Shown here: one piece after another, positions 12,805 through 24,390 of the stretch
Layout: every line of letters starts with the position of its first letter
Numbering within the stretch: position 1 is the first letter of the stretch
Assembly (NCBI GenBank): GCA_963970005.1
Contig: CAXAMN010027461.1
Span: forward strand, 411,523 to 475,522
DNA: 64,000 nt
DNA from: Durusdinium trenchii
Taxonomy: Eukaryota; Sar; Dinophyceae; Suessiales; Symbiodiniaceae
Reading direction: 5' to 3'
Notes under the pieces: model-generated
The model's database searches: none
The model's input: only the letters and a program-made list of their open reading frames with translations
What the model was told of the DNA's origin: nothing
Translations under genes and position numbers: made by a program

Positions 12805-13860
12805 GATGTTGTGTTCGAAAAGTGTATATACACAAACTGGACCCAAATCCACTTGCTAAGTGCAAACGGCTCGGGGGCCAGAGCTGGGGAGCAAGAACGG
12901 GAGCAGGAACTGGGGTCAGGGAGCTGAGGAACAAGAAGGAAACAATGTTCCAGCACAAAAACGTACAAATACCTGCCATACTGTTGTTTCTCAACACTAC
13001 TGCGTAGAAAGAAACAATTGTAACGGAAACAGGACCCGCACCACAAGCGCAACAGCTGAGAGACATCCTGCTAAGTACGCGCAACTGCCTGGAAAGCACA
13101 CGCATCACAAGTGCAACAGTTGCTACCGTTGCGGAAAGCAAGCGCAATAACGCTCCGCGCTGCAGATACAAATGCACGGATCCACTACCGCTATTGAACA
13201 AACCACCACGGCCATGAAGCCAACGATCTGCACCGCAAACCTGGCGTGGTGCTAAAACAATTGTTTGCGCCACTCAACTGACCTGTTGATGCATCCATTG
13301 CCAACACGCTGCTTGGTGAGGGTTTGACAGAGTACATACACGACAGCGACCACAGCGCCCGACCTAACAGCGCCCAGGGCTCCAACGCGGAAGTCTAACC
13401 ACCTACCAGCACCCAGAGTTTCAAGGCCCAATCGCAACAGCAAAGGTTCCAAGGTGGGAGCCCGCTAAAGCCCGAACACACCTCGCCTTTTAAAGGCGGA
13501 AGTCGGAAGTTCAATCTCAGCACTTAGTATCGCGCAGGTCGCAAGTTGGAAGTCCGATCGCAGCACCTCACTGACTAGCACCCAGTTCCACAGTGGAAGC
13601 CCGGGAGCTCCTAACAACACCCAGGTTACAAGGTGGGAAATCCCAGCGCCTAACATCACGCAGGTTCCAAGGTGGAAGTGTGCCCGAACAAGTCCGATCA
13701 CAGCACCCGACCGAATAACACCCAGTTTCTACGGCATTTTGGGTGCTGGAGACAAACTGCGCTCCACTCCCGGCCCCACATTGAAGCCCAGCTGCATCCT
13801 GTTGCTGGGAACAAAATTTTGAACAATGACATTCCCGCTACGAGTACCCAAAAGGAGTAC
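12805..13860. repeat. Long direct repeat flanking LINE-like copy B (left copy)
   Basis: Collinear with 18115-19040 in the same orientation. Anchors in order: 'GCTCGGGGGC.AGAGCTGG' (12869 and about 18186), 'GCCAACGATCT' (about 13219 and 18590), 'ATTGTTTG.GCCACTCAACTGA' (about 13259 and 18661), and 'AGCACCCAGGTTCC'-type units. The last anchor is 'CC.A.CTGCAT.CTG.TG' (about 13789 and 18940). Spacing between matched anchors falls from about 5400 to 5150 bp because this copy holds a larger internal minisatellite. It could be a terminal repeat, two insertions of one element, or a duplication. Confidence 0.65.
13360..13735. repeat. Minisatellite inside the direct repeat
   Basis: Degenerate tandem units of roughly 55-60 bp centred on 'CAGCACCCAGGTTCCAAGGT' followed by GGAAG. 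Six or seven units here against about three in the right copy (18790-18890). Confidence 0.65.
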
Positions 13861-13952
13861 CCAATAACAATAACAACTCAATTGACTGGAACTTTGACCC
13901 TCTTCAATATGTGTATTTTTTTGGCACGCCTTTTCTCTGGTGCAAGAGTGCG

Positions 13953-14455
13953 CTATTTGAACATCTGGCGAAGGTCTTTTGACCGTGAGTGAGAGCAGGT
14001 GGATCTAAGTCGGCTGGTGAGGGTCGCCTTCTCCTCCTGGATCTTGCTGCGAGCCAAGCAGCTTGCGCACTCGACGGCGTTTCCCCTCCTCACCATTGTA
14101 TGTGTTGGGTCATTGGCTCGGTGGCAGCGGACCACAGTAGCAAGGCTCTCCGATGAAGCGAGAGAAAGCCTCCTCCTTTGCCCGAGCCAAGATGGATATG
14201 CACGGTCCAATTTCAAGTGATGGACGCCTTGTTGTGGCCCATCTTGCGCAGCAACCAAAGCATGGATCACCTCCGCGCGTGTCCGACGAGGCTGCTTGGG
14301 CGCCTCGATGCAAGGTTCGTCCATGTCCTCTCGAAGGTCTTCCACCATGCTCTTGGTGCGGTATAAGTGAGGCCGCACTTCCCGCACCTGACACCGCTCC
14401 TGAAAGGCTGCCACTCATGTCCGTTGCGTTGTAGCTTCTTCGTCAACTCAGCCAA
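13953..14455 (-). pseudogene. LINE-like element copy B, C-terminal zinc-ribbon region
   Basis: Minus-strand frames here carry two Cys-pair motifs of the zinc-ribbon type. One is 'RSGVRCGKCGLTYT' (frame 14267-14455); the other is 'GNAVECASCLARSK' (frame 13953-14414). They lie in different frames, so at least one frameshift separates them. Cys-pair ribbons near the C-terminus are what I expect in dinoflagellate LINE-like proteins (general knowledge, not checked). The 3' boundary of the element is unclear; a short T-run on the plus strand near 13912-13921 could be a remnant of a poly(A) tail. Confidence 0.45.
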
Positions 14456-14530
14456 GAGTTCCGGCTTCTGTAGAATGCGGGATCTTGTGGTGGATGTGAG
14501 CGACTTTCTGCTGCAGCAAGTTCAAAGATC

Positions 14531-15169
14531 TTAGCCGTCTGCTTGGCCAGCTTTTGAGTGATCATTCACCTTAAGTTTTTGTCGGGCAAAGAGAAGAGGT
14601 TGCACCTGATCAAAATCTTCATATTCCAAGCCCTTGTAGAGGTCAGGGAATGTCTCATAGGCCAGATACGGTTGCCAGGTTCGCCATACACCATGGTGAA
14701 AGACAGCAGCAGGAACCTTGTCCTTGACATGGAGGGCCAAATGCTTGAGCGCATAGAAAAGCCCCCTTGCCTGACTGGCTTGCCCAGGACACACGCCAAT
14801 GATGGAGCCAATCCGCTTCCTCGTGGCGGTGTTGTGAACACGGATGGCAAAACCAAATTTGATATCGCGACAAGTCGCCGCCACTGCAATGGAGCAGATA
14901 GCGCGCGATGGGCCAGGGCTCAGTGAGGTAGAGGTGGCAGTCAGGGATGCCTCCATAGCCGGTCCGCTTCCAGCGCTTGCCGTCAGAAATGTCGAACTCA
15001 AGAACCAACAAATACGCTTGTAGAGCTTGAAGTGGACCAGAGACAACTTGCCATCGTTTTTGGCCTTCAGGAGAGCTCCAAGGGCTGCGCTCCAGCTGAT
15101 CCAAAAGAGGTGTTTTTTGCTTTCAGAGAAGCTGTGATACACCTTCCAGATGGTGTGGAGGTGCTGCAA
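14531..15169 (-). pseudogene. LINE-like element copy B, unassigned C-terminal half
   Basis: A 212-codon frame with protein-like composition in the position of a RT thumb/RNase H region. A segment reading 'GVCPGQASQARGLFYALKHL' resembles the helix region of retroelement RNase H domains, but the acidic catalytic residues cannot be placed with confidence. No Y-x-D-D or LVDD-like RT motif was found in this interval in any frame, so the RT core seems deleted or unrecognisably decayed. Confidence 0.3.
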
Positions 15170-15388
15170 GATGATGGAGTCACCTGGATCAGGTTAGTGA
15201 GCGTGGCCCTCTCGCGGGCAAGACTTCAGGCGTTGTCTTCTCTGAGGAGCTAGACCGTACCAGTGGAAATCCGCAAGCGGTGCATGATGCCCACTCTTGC
15301 TCGGCCTTTGAGAAAGCGCTTTTTGATGTGGGGAACTCGACGTCGCCTCCCAAGTCCCTCAGAACATCGTAGTGTTCCAGGATCTCCT

Positions 15389-15751
15389 TCACGAAGCAAA
15401 GCCTTGACGGCCTGAGCGGCTTCTCAGGCGCTGGTCAAGAACCCAGTTTTGTCGGTGTTGAGCTTGAGCCCAGCTTGCTCCAGTTGGCCTTCGGAAGGGC
15501 ATCAACGCTGCAGCGAGCCTTTCCAGAGCAGGAAAATGCTGGAAAGGCCTTTGCCACGGACAATCTCGCTGCCTCAAGTTGCGGAAAAGGCCTCGAAGGC
15601 CTTTTTGGTAGGCTTTCTCAAACCATGCTTTGAATTCCTCACTGGTGGACAAAAGGGCTTGGCGAGCCCTTTGTTCCTGCTCAGCGATCATCTTCCTGAT
15701 CTCCACAAATTCGTTCTCAGGGTGCTCAACGCCAAACGCCCTTTCTTCCAT
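15389..15751 (-). pseudogene. LINE-like element copy B, endonuclease-RT linker
   Basis: A 120-codon frame, strongly helical and basic, with 'KGLRGLFRNLRQRDCPWQRP' followed by 'PALERLAA'. This resembles the linker between the endonuclease and RT of LINE-type proteins. It lies downstream (minus direction) of the endonuclease-like segment at 16087-16470, which fits the element's order. Adjacent pieces of the same block run in other frames (15688-15960 and 15189-15392). Confidence 0.4.
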
Positions 15752-16086
15752 GTTTGGGATCGTTGTTGATCAACCATGGGTCCTTGGCAGAGGGAAATGC
15801 GAGATCCTCTTCCTTTGGTGGGCTCATGTAGGAGCTGTGTCAAGTACTTCTCCGTCTGAGTGGCCCACCTTGCAAGATCAGTGCCTAGACCAGTGATTTG
15901 TTGGTCGATGATGTAGAAGAGACCGTCATCCTCCCAAAAGCTGGACCAAGCAGCCGGCAATTGGAAGGTGCGCCCAATGGGAGGAAGTGCTGGCTTCCTT
16001 GGAGAGTGGTGGTGGGCTCTGCACTTGCTCTGAATCAGCGTTGCTGCGAGGGCCTCAGGTCAATCAGGGCCTCAGGTCAATTTATT

Positions 16087-16470
16087 TTACCAGTCACCTC
16101 CCACAATGAAAGGGACTCCATGGCATCTCCACCCTCTGCCGGCGAAATATTGTTGCGTGGCTTCCATCTTCTTCTGCCCCAAGTGGATTTCTTGAAGGAA
16201 AATGAGATGGTCTCTTTTGGTCCAGATCCAGTCCTGCGCGCGGTGGCCGAAGAAGGTGACGTTGCCGAAAACGAGGTGTAGTGGTTCGAGATGAAGCTTG
16301 GATCTTTTGGCCTGTGGGAGATCCAAGGCCCCCACCGCATCAGGGACTAACTCGTCAATGGGTTCTTGAACTAGCCACAACTGGACCACATCCTTCTTGC
16401 ATCGATCAGTCAGATGCAGAATCGGAGTGGGGTATGCGCCATCCTCAGCATACCGCAATGCGTTGTCCAC
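16087..16470 (-). pseudogene. LINE-like element copy B, AP-endonuclease-like N-terminus
   Basis: A 127-codon frame holding the start of an exonuclease-endonuclease-phosphatase fold of the L1/APE type. It shows an N-T-containing first strand ('FGNVTFFG'), then 'FLQEIHL' where the Glu is the metal-binding residue of the family, then 'GRGWRCHGVPF'. In LINEs this domain nicks target DNA to prime reverse transcription. The remaining catalytic motifs (the later D-x-N and SDH equivalents) are not visible downstream in one frame, so the domain is truncated or frameshifted. Called from motif order and context. Confidence 0.5.
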
Positions 16471-16591
16471 CCGGAGGCAAAATGCCCGGCTTCGTGGCCA
16501 TGCCCCAAAATGAGGCTCACAATGCGGTATGAGGCCACGTGTATCCCATCTTCACGGGAAGGAGACTCTGTCAGGAATCTCGAGGGCTCGA

Positions 16592-17550
16592 TCATGCTTG
16601 GTGCAACATCCTTGCACAAGTTGAAACCTCTGTAGGTGGACAATGAGTCCACCTGGAGCCCCATAGAGGTATTGCCCCTCGCCTTCGCCGGCCCATACCC
16701 TGGAGGAAAAACGCGGTTGAGAGGGACTTGTTCTCTTCCTTCAAGGCGTCCAGTGGGATGAACGGTTTAGAGAAAGCCGACAAAATCACCAACGTCAGCC
16801 TGGTCCTTCCTGGAAGTGGTCCCAGATGGCGACCATCTGTTCCAGGCCCTTGAGGGTGGTAGGATAGCTGTCCGACAAAAAATTGTCGAACAGCGGTGTA
16901 GGTCTTTCCCCAAGCCAGAGATTGGTCTTCTGCAAAAGCTCCAGCCCAACTCCAGCACCTAAAGGCAGCGTTCCCACAGCAAAGGTTGATGTTGACAGCC
17001 ATGTGCTGACATCTCCTTGTACTTCGAGATGTTTGTGAACGAGGTTCTCCATCCGTTTGAGATCAGTCAGGAGCTGTTGCCCTGTGTGTGTGTGTTGAGC
17101 GGCGACGCTCATAGGCTGCAATGGATACAGTCACGTCGTTCTTTGCCCGTCTGCCTGGTCAAAACCAGTCCTGGGTTCATCATTACCCATGAGCTCCACG
17201 AGGTGAGGAGAGTTGCCAGCTTGGTCTGCGGGGTTCCGTTGTTTGCAGAACCTCAAAAGGCCCGCACTGCTGCAGAAGAGCACGGTGCCCCTGGACCAGC
17301 TGTTGGCTCTCCGGCAGACTCAGTAGTCAAAATTACGCCCCCACGAAGTTTGGGAGCGCCAGGCTCACTTCGCCACGTTCCTTATAGCCCGGCTGAGGAG
17401 CCGTGCCGCTGCTTGAGCCTGTGGCTGCAAAAGGTACAACAGATTGGCCGTGAGGGCTGTTTGCTCATTCCAACTTGGCTTGGACGCCCTTCATCTCTTC
17501 CAGCATGAGGTCTTCTTGGCGGTGTCGATCTTTTGCTGCATCATCTTGCG
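16592..17550 (-). pseudogene. LINE-like element copy B, decayed middle of ORF
   Basis: Several overlapping minus-strand frames (16592-17002, 16767-16958, 16795-17121) hold protein-like segments but no recognised domain. They lie between the N-terminal zinc/coil region and the endonuclease and are probably one original frame broken by indels. Confidence 0.3.
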
Positions 17551-17560
17551 GTGAAAGAGA

Positions 17561-17960
17561 TCACGCAAGGCAAAGACTTGAGCCTTGAGCTTCATGGCCA
17601 TGTGGCCATGTGGCCATGTCTTTCTCTGTCTCCGGAGGCGGTTTTGCGATTTTCTCAACCAGTTCTCTCACTCGTGTTGGGAGCTGCGTGAGGGCCTCCT
17701 TCAAGACATCTGTGAGGTGTCGAAAGAACTCCAAGCTGGGGCTAAAACATCTGCCGTGGCCTTCTGGATGTTTGTCAGCTTCCCTCCTCTGCCTCCGCTG
17801 AGTCCTGGAGGCGGTGGGATCGGCTTCTGTTGGCCGCACTCCCTTCATGGTCTAGGAGTACGTGGTTTGGTGGAAAAACCTTGAAGGGGCTTCATCCAGT
17901 GATTGCCACATTTGCTGGAGGTGTAGCCCTCGCGGATCTTGTCTTCCCAGATCCACTTGG
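17561..17960 (-). pseudogene. LINE-like element copy B, N-terminal zinc motif and coiled coil
   Basis: From about 17940 downwards the minus strand reads 'KWIWEDKIREGYTSSKCGNH' then W-x-K-P-L, matching the W-x-W-x-D...CG...W signature of copy A at 835-900. The first Cys of the CxxCG pair is replaced by Ser here. A helical region follows (17561-17848, 'HLTDVLKEALTQLPTRVREL'), likely a coiled coil. Frames change between the two parts. This marks the 5' end of the element; just upstream lies the right copy of the flanking direct repeat. Confidence 0.45.
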
Positions 17961-18114
17961 TGCGTGTAACCGTACATCTTCAGGGTGCCGAGGACGTCCA
18001 AGATCTGCCGCGTCACCGCTCTTGGACACAGGGACCTTCCTGGTGAAGACGTGTACAGCCCACAGCCAACGAGCCCGGCTTGAGTCACGTAGTCCCTTGA
18101 GCCAAGATCTTGAG

Positions 18115-19040
18115 GCTCCAATATGTGTACGCGTATAGATTTATATACATACAGACCTCCCAAACCACACCCAAGCGTAAAGGGAGCTCGGGGGCAAGAG
18201 CTGGCAAGCAAGAACAGGAGGAGGATCGAGGAGCTGAGGAACAAGCAGGAAAGAGAATCAGAACAGCGAAAATATTGTTCCAGCACCAATGAGGGTTGCT
18301 AAGAACGAACGGCCTTGCTGCGCAAAAGCAATGCGTAGAAAGAATGCCTCGCAACACAAAATGCAGGCACATGTGCAAAACTAGAAACGTCCTGCTGGGT
18401 ACATCCAACAAGGTGGCCGGCATAGAGACGCGCTACTGAGAACGCACCGGACTGCGAACAAAGAAACCACTGTGCTGGAGTACACATGATGCGCGGATCT
18501 ACTACCACCAGGGACACGCGGCTCATTGCGTTCCTCCAAGCCCTCCAACACTATTGAACTCACACACACACACACACACCAAGGCCATCAAGCCAACGAT
18601 CTACGCAGTCAGCCTGCCTAATTCGCTCTGTTGCACAAATTCCGTGCGGGGCCAAAAACTATTGTTTGTGCCACTCAACTGACCTGCCCGAGGCCTCCGT
18701 CGCCGACATGGTGCTCGGGGTGGGCTTGGCCCCGAAGAGTACAAATGGCGAGCTGCAGGGCCCAAGGCCAAAGGCCGATCAACGCACCTGGCCTAACAGC
18801 ACCCAGGTTCCCAGGTGCCCCAGGGCTCCAGGTTCCAAGGTTTCAGCGGAAGCACTGGCGGGGCTCCAAGATTCCACGGTGGAATTCCGCTGCTTCGGCG
18901 CTGGAGACAAACTGTGTACCACTCCCAGCCCCGGAGATTGACCCAACTGCATTCTGCTGTTGGAAGGGCAACCAGTACAAAACAATGAGGGTGAGGTCTC
19001 GTCGCGAGTCACCAAGTTCGAAAAGGACATACACAAAAGA
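18115..19040. repeat. Long direct repeat flanking LINE-like copy B (right copy)
   Basis: Right-hand counterpart of 12805-13860 (anchors given there). Contains a (CA)n run at 18560-18579 and a shortened set of AGCACCCAGG-type units. It starts just after the 5' end of LINE-like copy B. Confidence 0.65.
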
Positions 19041-22000
19041 ATGTGCACGTATGTAATTATCCGGGTATCGAAGCAGCTGGCAAATTAAAGTTCAAGAGAC
19101 CCTGGTGATAAATTCAATGCTGCAGTGCATGCTCCATACATAGAGCATGTGTAAATGTCATCTTAGATCTTGCAAAAAAGGTGTTTGATCCCCTGTTTCC
19201 TCCTACAAAGCTCTTTGCAGAAACATGGAAAGCTGATTATTGCTCTTCCAAGGGTATCACCTTCTGTCCTCTCCCGCACGCCTCCCTAAAATACCTAGGC
19301 TGCCCTGAAAAACTGGAAGCTGGCAAACAGCTGCAGGTCGTTCTCACACCGTGTGAGCCAGGGCTGCACAGACTGCACGGGTGATTTTGAGAAAATACGG
19401 ATACGGCCATTAAAGGAACTTTCATGATGCACGCTGCACGTGTCAAAAGGTGCCATCCGACCACGACATGAGTAAACGCTGCCACAGAGTGAAAGGAAGC
19501 ATTGGGTGCCTCCTTGCTTTGAAACTCATGTAAGAATTGAGAATAGATTGTCTGGTCGTGTGTGGCCTGCCAGTGACTGTAGCCTTTTCTTTCTCGCATT
19601 GCCATTTGCACATGAGCCGAAAATGTCTCTCTTACTGCCCAGCATACCGTAAATACGGTGCAACAGCTGGAACAAGAGCAGCTTGCTACATTGACGCCAC
19701 AAACACAAGTAAGTTGAAAGACTGCAATGAATCAAGTAGTCGAACCAGGGCTTTCAACAGCAACTCTGTTGTGAAGGTGGGATTGTGCTAGCAGGATTCG
19801 CCAGGCGACATTAGCTCGACGGTGCTGATTGCGTCGGAGTTGGTCACAAGAGTGCCACTCGTAATGAAATCCATTGCAGGGTTGCCATGTGGAGCTGAGT
19901 GTAGTTGAGATGACACGCATGTTGAAGGTCTCGCAACCCTGACTGCGCTTCGAAATATGGCTGCTTTGAGTAGGCAGCTTCTAAGCGTGCACATGTCAAA
20001 AACTATTAGCAACGGAAAAGCGGCTCCCACTACGTAATCATGGGCTTATTACTTCCTTATCAGTCGACACTCCCCTGCATGGTTGCGTGTCCAGGTGGAT
20101 ACGTCTTCGCTATGTGCATCTAAAGAGCCGATTTCCCCATCGCCTACATGATCTTTGAATTAAGATCTGCTGGGCCTAGGCCCTATCTCTCATGCCCCCA
20201 GGCATTTGGGAAGGGCCCATAGAATCAGGAATGTACTGTTTTTTGTTCCAAACCTTGATTGCAGAATATGTGTATATACATATATTATATGTGTATATAT
20301 ATATATATATTGTGTATATATATATATGTTGTCTTGAAACAAATTGTCTCCATGCCCAGCCTAAGGCCAAAAAACGCTTGCCTAGACCAGCATGATTGCA
20401 TCCCCGGTGCCAACGGTCTCAATGCATGCGACCGCATTGCAAAGTCGGCCCCGGGCTCATGCTGGAAATCAGCGCTTCTAAGCCCGCGGGTTCCCGGTTC
20501 TCCCTGTGCTTCGTCTCAGTAGGCCTGCACCAACAATGTTCAAGAACGTGCCAGCAATTGTGCGCAAGAAAACAGGACATACAAAAAGCAAAAAGAACAG
20601 CAAAATATCGCTAACAGCAAAATATCGCTAAACAATGGTTCCTGGAATTATTGAAACAAAACTGTGTGTAAACTCAGGAAAAATGCGAAAACTAAAGAGG
20701 GTTGATTAGGGTCTGTACTGTACGGTCTTGAGTTGAGGTTCGTGTGCTCGTCTTCTCCATGTTTTGCCAGATGGTTGTCCCTGCTCACTTGTCTTCTCGT
20801 GTGGGATACCATCGCTCTTTCTTGCTGAGTTGTTCAGCTGAAACAGGGGCCAATTATTGACTCTCATTCAATAATTATCGATCCTTCCCGCTGCAGGTTG
20901 CTGAGGTATGTGTCTGCCTCTAGACAAAAGAATTACTGTATATATATTTACAAGAGTTCACAACAGGTCAAACGCGGAATTACAGGAAGACACGCAGAAA
21001 GGAAAGAAATCAAAACAAATTACTATCTGATGGAAAGAAGCACGCCACCAGAAAGTGGGGAATGGGCAAAAGCATCCCAAATGATAGAAAAAGGCCCCCC
21101 AAGTCAGAACTGGAAAACATCACTCCCGTTTGACTTGGTCATATTTTACGTGAAATGTTATCAAAGGAGGCTTAGCGAAGAAACTTCCCACTTATGGACA
21201 TTGGAACCATCCCAATGGCCACCTGGGCACTCAGTTAGCTCATCAAAGAGCTATCTCATCATTCAGCCAGCAAATCAGAAAGGTTTTGTGGCGGTGCCAA
21301 GATTGTCAATGGTTGCCGGACTGATGGGTGGTGTGCTGGCCCCAGGAGTTTGCTTGCTCGCGCAGTTGGAAACACAACTCGTTGCAAATCGCAGCGCTGC
21401 GTCAGAGATGTTGATAGAAGCAAACAAAAGCAGAAAAGGACAAGAACGGAGAGATGCCCAGAGAGATGTGCAGAAAACAAGGGTTTCGAGCAGGCAAATA
21501 TGTTTTGAGAAATGTACTAATAATGTACAAAAATACCGAAATATGTTTAAAAAAGAAAACTACAGCTTTCAGCTTTCTGGCAACAAAAGAAACTAAAGTA
21601 GACAATTAGAGCATCCTGGAGTCCAGAGGAATCCGGAGGAAGTACAATAAGTAGCGATTTCCTGCCCGGTGGCATGGCGGTTTTTAACTGGGCGGCGCGG
21701 ATGTGCCGATACGCCGATATCCTGGATGACATATGCCGCATATGCCGGGAAGGGGGGGTGGATATATCGGTGTATCAGTGCAGCGCAGATTTGGAATCTC
21801 GGCGCCGGCATGGAGGCTTCTACAGAGACGGATCAGAAAAGAGTAGAAGGCAAAAGAAATGCAATATGCCAAGAGTGTTTAGTCTGCTCAAAACCTTTCA
21901 CACCAACATGAGGCGCATCACACATGATTGATTGCACATGACGGCGCCTGTCACAAATCAACGTAAACCTGATGTCAACAACAAAACCTTTCTGTAGGTT

Positions 22001-23849
22001 CGGCATAGGCTCAGATGGGAACGTCCGCTACCTTGTGGGATCTACCTAGTGACAAGGAATATAGCCAGCCTGTGTGCCACTTTTCCATCTTGTGTAAAGA
22101 ACACTGGAGCAAAAGAGCAGAGGAGACAACTGAGGGTACTGCCGCCGTCCAGGAATCGGCATAAGGACATACTTTCCATTACTTTCCTCTTGGAAGCATT
22201 CTTGTTGCAGCGGTCAAGGTACACCTGACGGCCTGACGTCTTACAATTAGCGCACGGTTCCCCTTAGTAAGAAGCCGCGTCGAAGACCTAAATAACCAAT
22301 GCACACCTTCAGTAATGTAGCTGTCTGGCTATCTGCTCCAAGACATCACAACGTGTCTGCAGTTGAACGGCTTCAAAGGTGGATAGCTGCTATGATTTAG
22401 TGGAGCACTAGTCACGAAATCTTCTTCAACTCCTTAAGCACACAATGCCTGTTTGCATGACGATTTAGGGCATACAAATGTATAAAAATGCATTCCTTCC
22501 AGCAGCAATCAAACTGTCGAGGTGTCATTTCCGACAAACAAAGCTTTGCTACAGCGCAGCTTGATAGTCACGAGGTCCTTTTCAGTCATCTCTTGCACCT
22601 GCTCCTGAGGCTCATCCCCTCGAATGTTCTCTTTGTTCTGGTTAAGCCTTGCAACACGCTCACTTCAACAATTGCAAATATCGCAGGTATCCCGCCCACC
22701 CAAGCCCAGCTTCGTCGGGCAAGTACCAGTGTCACTAGTGAAAATGCAAGAATATTATATAGTCGTGTCGGGCCATGTCTGTGAAATAATGGCACTTGAC
22801 AAAACACATGCTCCTCCGCATGGTTGCTCTGCTCTTCCCGCGGGTTGGATATTCAGGGCTGAGCTGCCACTATTGGCTCTTATCAATGTAAAAAGAATCT
22901 CGATGATTCATGCACCTACTGGCCACATGATGGTTCAACTGCATGGAAACGAAGCATCCAAATGTCATCCTGGATGCACGCTAACTTTCAGCCGCCCGCA
23001 GTACGTCGGTGGGTGATCCTCCAGCAGTCTTTGGATGACATGCCGCTTTCCACACATCTTTTCCAGCCGCAGCCACAAAATGACGAGTCTCTGACTGGAA
23101 TAGAATTTCTCTATGACTTATCCCCACTGCAAAAACATTGGTCCGGTCACCCTATATGTTCTCACCTCCCCCGAAAGTCACTCCATGGCCTTCCCTTGAA
23201 TTTGCCGCATTTGTCCTCTGACAGAGCGATCTGACCCGAGGCACAGTTTCATGTTACCTGAAATCTGAAGTGGTTTTCCTTCGTGTTTTGGTGGCGAACA
23301 AGATTTATATACACTCTTGTTTCATCGGTACTGGCTGTATACGTAATTGCCATCTATTTAGTTTTAAACCATGGTTAGCTCGTTAGCTTTACTTGCAATT
23401 TCTTCCAAGCTGAGCGCCGCTCTGAACATGATTTATATGACAGGTTCGAAGCGAAGAATGAACAATCCCCTCTGACATATATACCGTTGTTTCTTTTCCG
23501 ACATGTTCGGTCTGACAACAGTAGATGCAGGGACAGGATAAATATCAAGACAGCAAACATTTCTTTGCATCAATACTGAAACAAAAACATCAAACAATGC
23601 AGAACAATATAGAACAATTACTGTAGTACCAAGGCAGCTGGCAAAATGAAATCATATAGTATGACCACTTCTGTGGCACAGGATTCACAAACCCTCAAAA
23701 ATCCAACGCTGAACGCAACACCTCCCAGGCCCTCTGCCTTGTTGTAGTGCGCATTCTCCTTGAAACAGAAGAATATCAGGTACAATTTAGTCCATAACTG
23801 TACAACTGACCCAGACTAAGACTATTGACCAGAAATCTGCAGGGTCACA
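19041..23849. other. Unassigned stretch
   Basis: Contains a TA/TG microsatellite (about 20265-20330) and a small direct repeat 'AGCAAAATATCGCTAA' (about 20598-20633). The longest frame (20898-21596, plus, 232 codons) has no recognisable domain. No gene is supported. Confidence 0.4.
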
Positions 23850-24390
23850 CAAAAAAACACAAAGGTAAGACGCAACCCTGGGAGTCAGCGCCCTCTCTTT
23901 CTAGCTTCGCGCTCAACTCACTTAGAGGCCCTAACTCTGCACTCGCAACAAGATGGTGTGTCTGAGACCTGACTCTCATCTGTTTGAGCAGCAGCATTTT
24001 ATATAACACTGGGCTTCAGTCGTAGTCGTGGCTTCAAGACACACAGGCTAGCTGGATAAGTCGTCTTGGATGAACTTACCGATCACCCCTGCGGGACAAA
24101 CAAGATAGGTACAGGAAATCCCTGAAACCCAACCCTATACTACCCGCAGAGGGTGTCAAGGCCGAGCCAAAATGGGCGTCATAACACTGAACCTCATATG
24201 TGTCCCTTCCCAGCCAACCATTTGCATTGATCGACGATAAGAAACACACAGGTCAGACACAACCCTGGGAGTTAGCGTCCTCTCTTTGACATAGAGACCC
24301 CAAACTCTGCACTCACAGCAAGATGGTGTGTCTCAGACTCAGACCCTACTCTCTTCTCTTGAACAGCAGCGCTATATATTTTGACACTGC
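23850..24390. repeat. ~390-bp spaced direct duplication
   Basis: Block 23860-24010 and block 24246-24390 share 'CAACCCTGGGAGT.AGCG', 'AACTCTGCACTC', 'CAAGATGGTGTGTCT' and a 'GAGCAGCAGC/GAACAGCAGC' end. Between them at 24161-24225 lies a sequence related to 28855-28935. Together this is the 3' border of the decayed minus-strand element. Confidence 0.7.
24161..24225 (-). repeat. Downstream copy of the spliced-leader-like block
   Basis: The minus strand reads GCCCATTTTGGCTCGGC, then upstream 'GTTATGACG' and 'GGGAAGGGACACAT'. The same order occurs at 28855-28935 (GCCATTTTGGCTCAAG, 'GTTATGACAC', 'GGGAAGGGACACATGGAG'). The two are direct repeats 4.7 kb apart. Confidence 0.65.

Noticed and set aside
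14531..15169. Firm RNase H call in LINE-like copy B
   Set aside because: A helix resembles RNase H, but catalytic acidic residues could not be placed.
20898..21596. 232-codon plus-strand frame
   Set aside because: No recognisable domain, low-complexity start, no splice or neighbour support; length alone is weak evidence in 64 kb.
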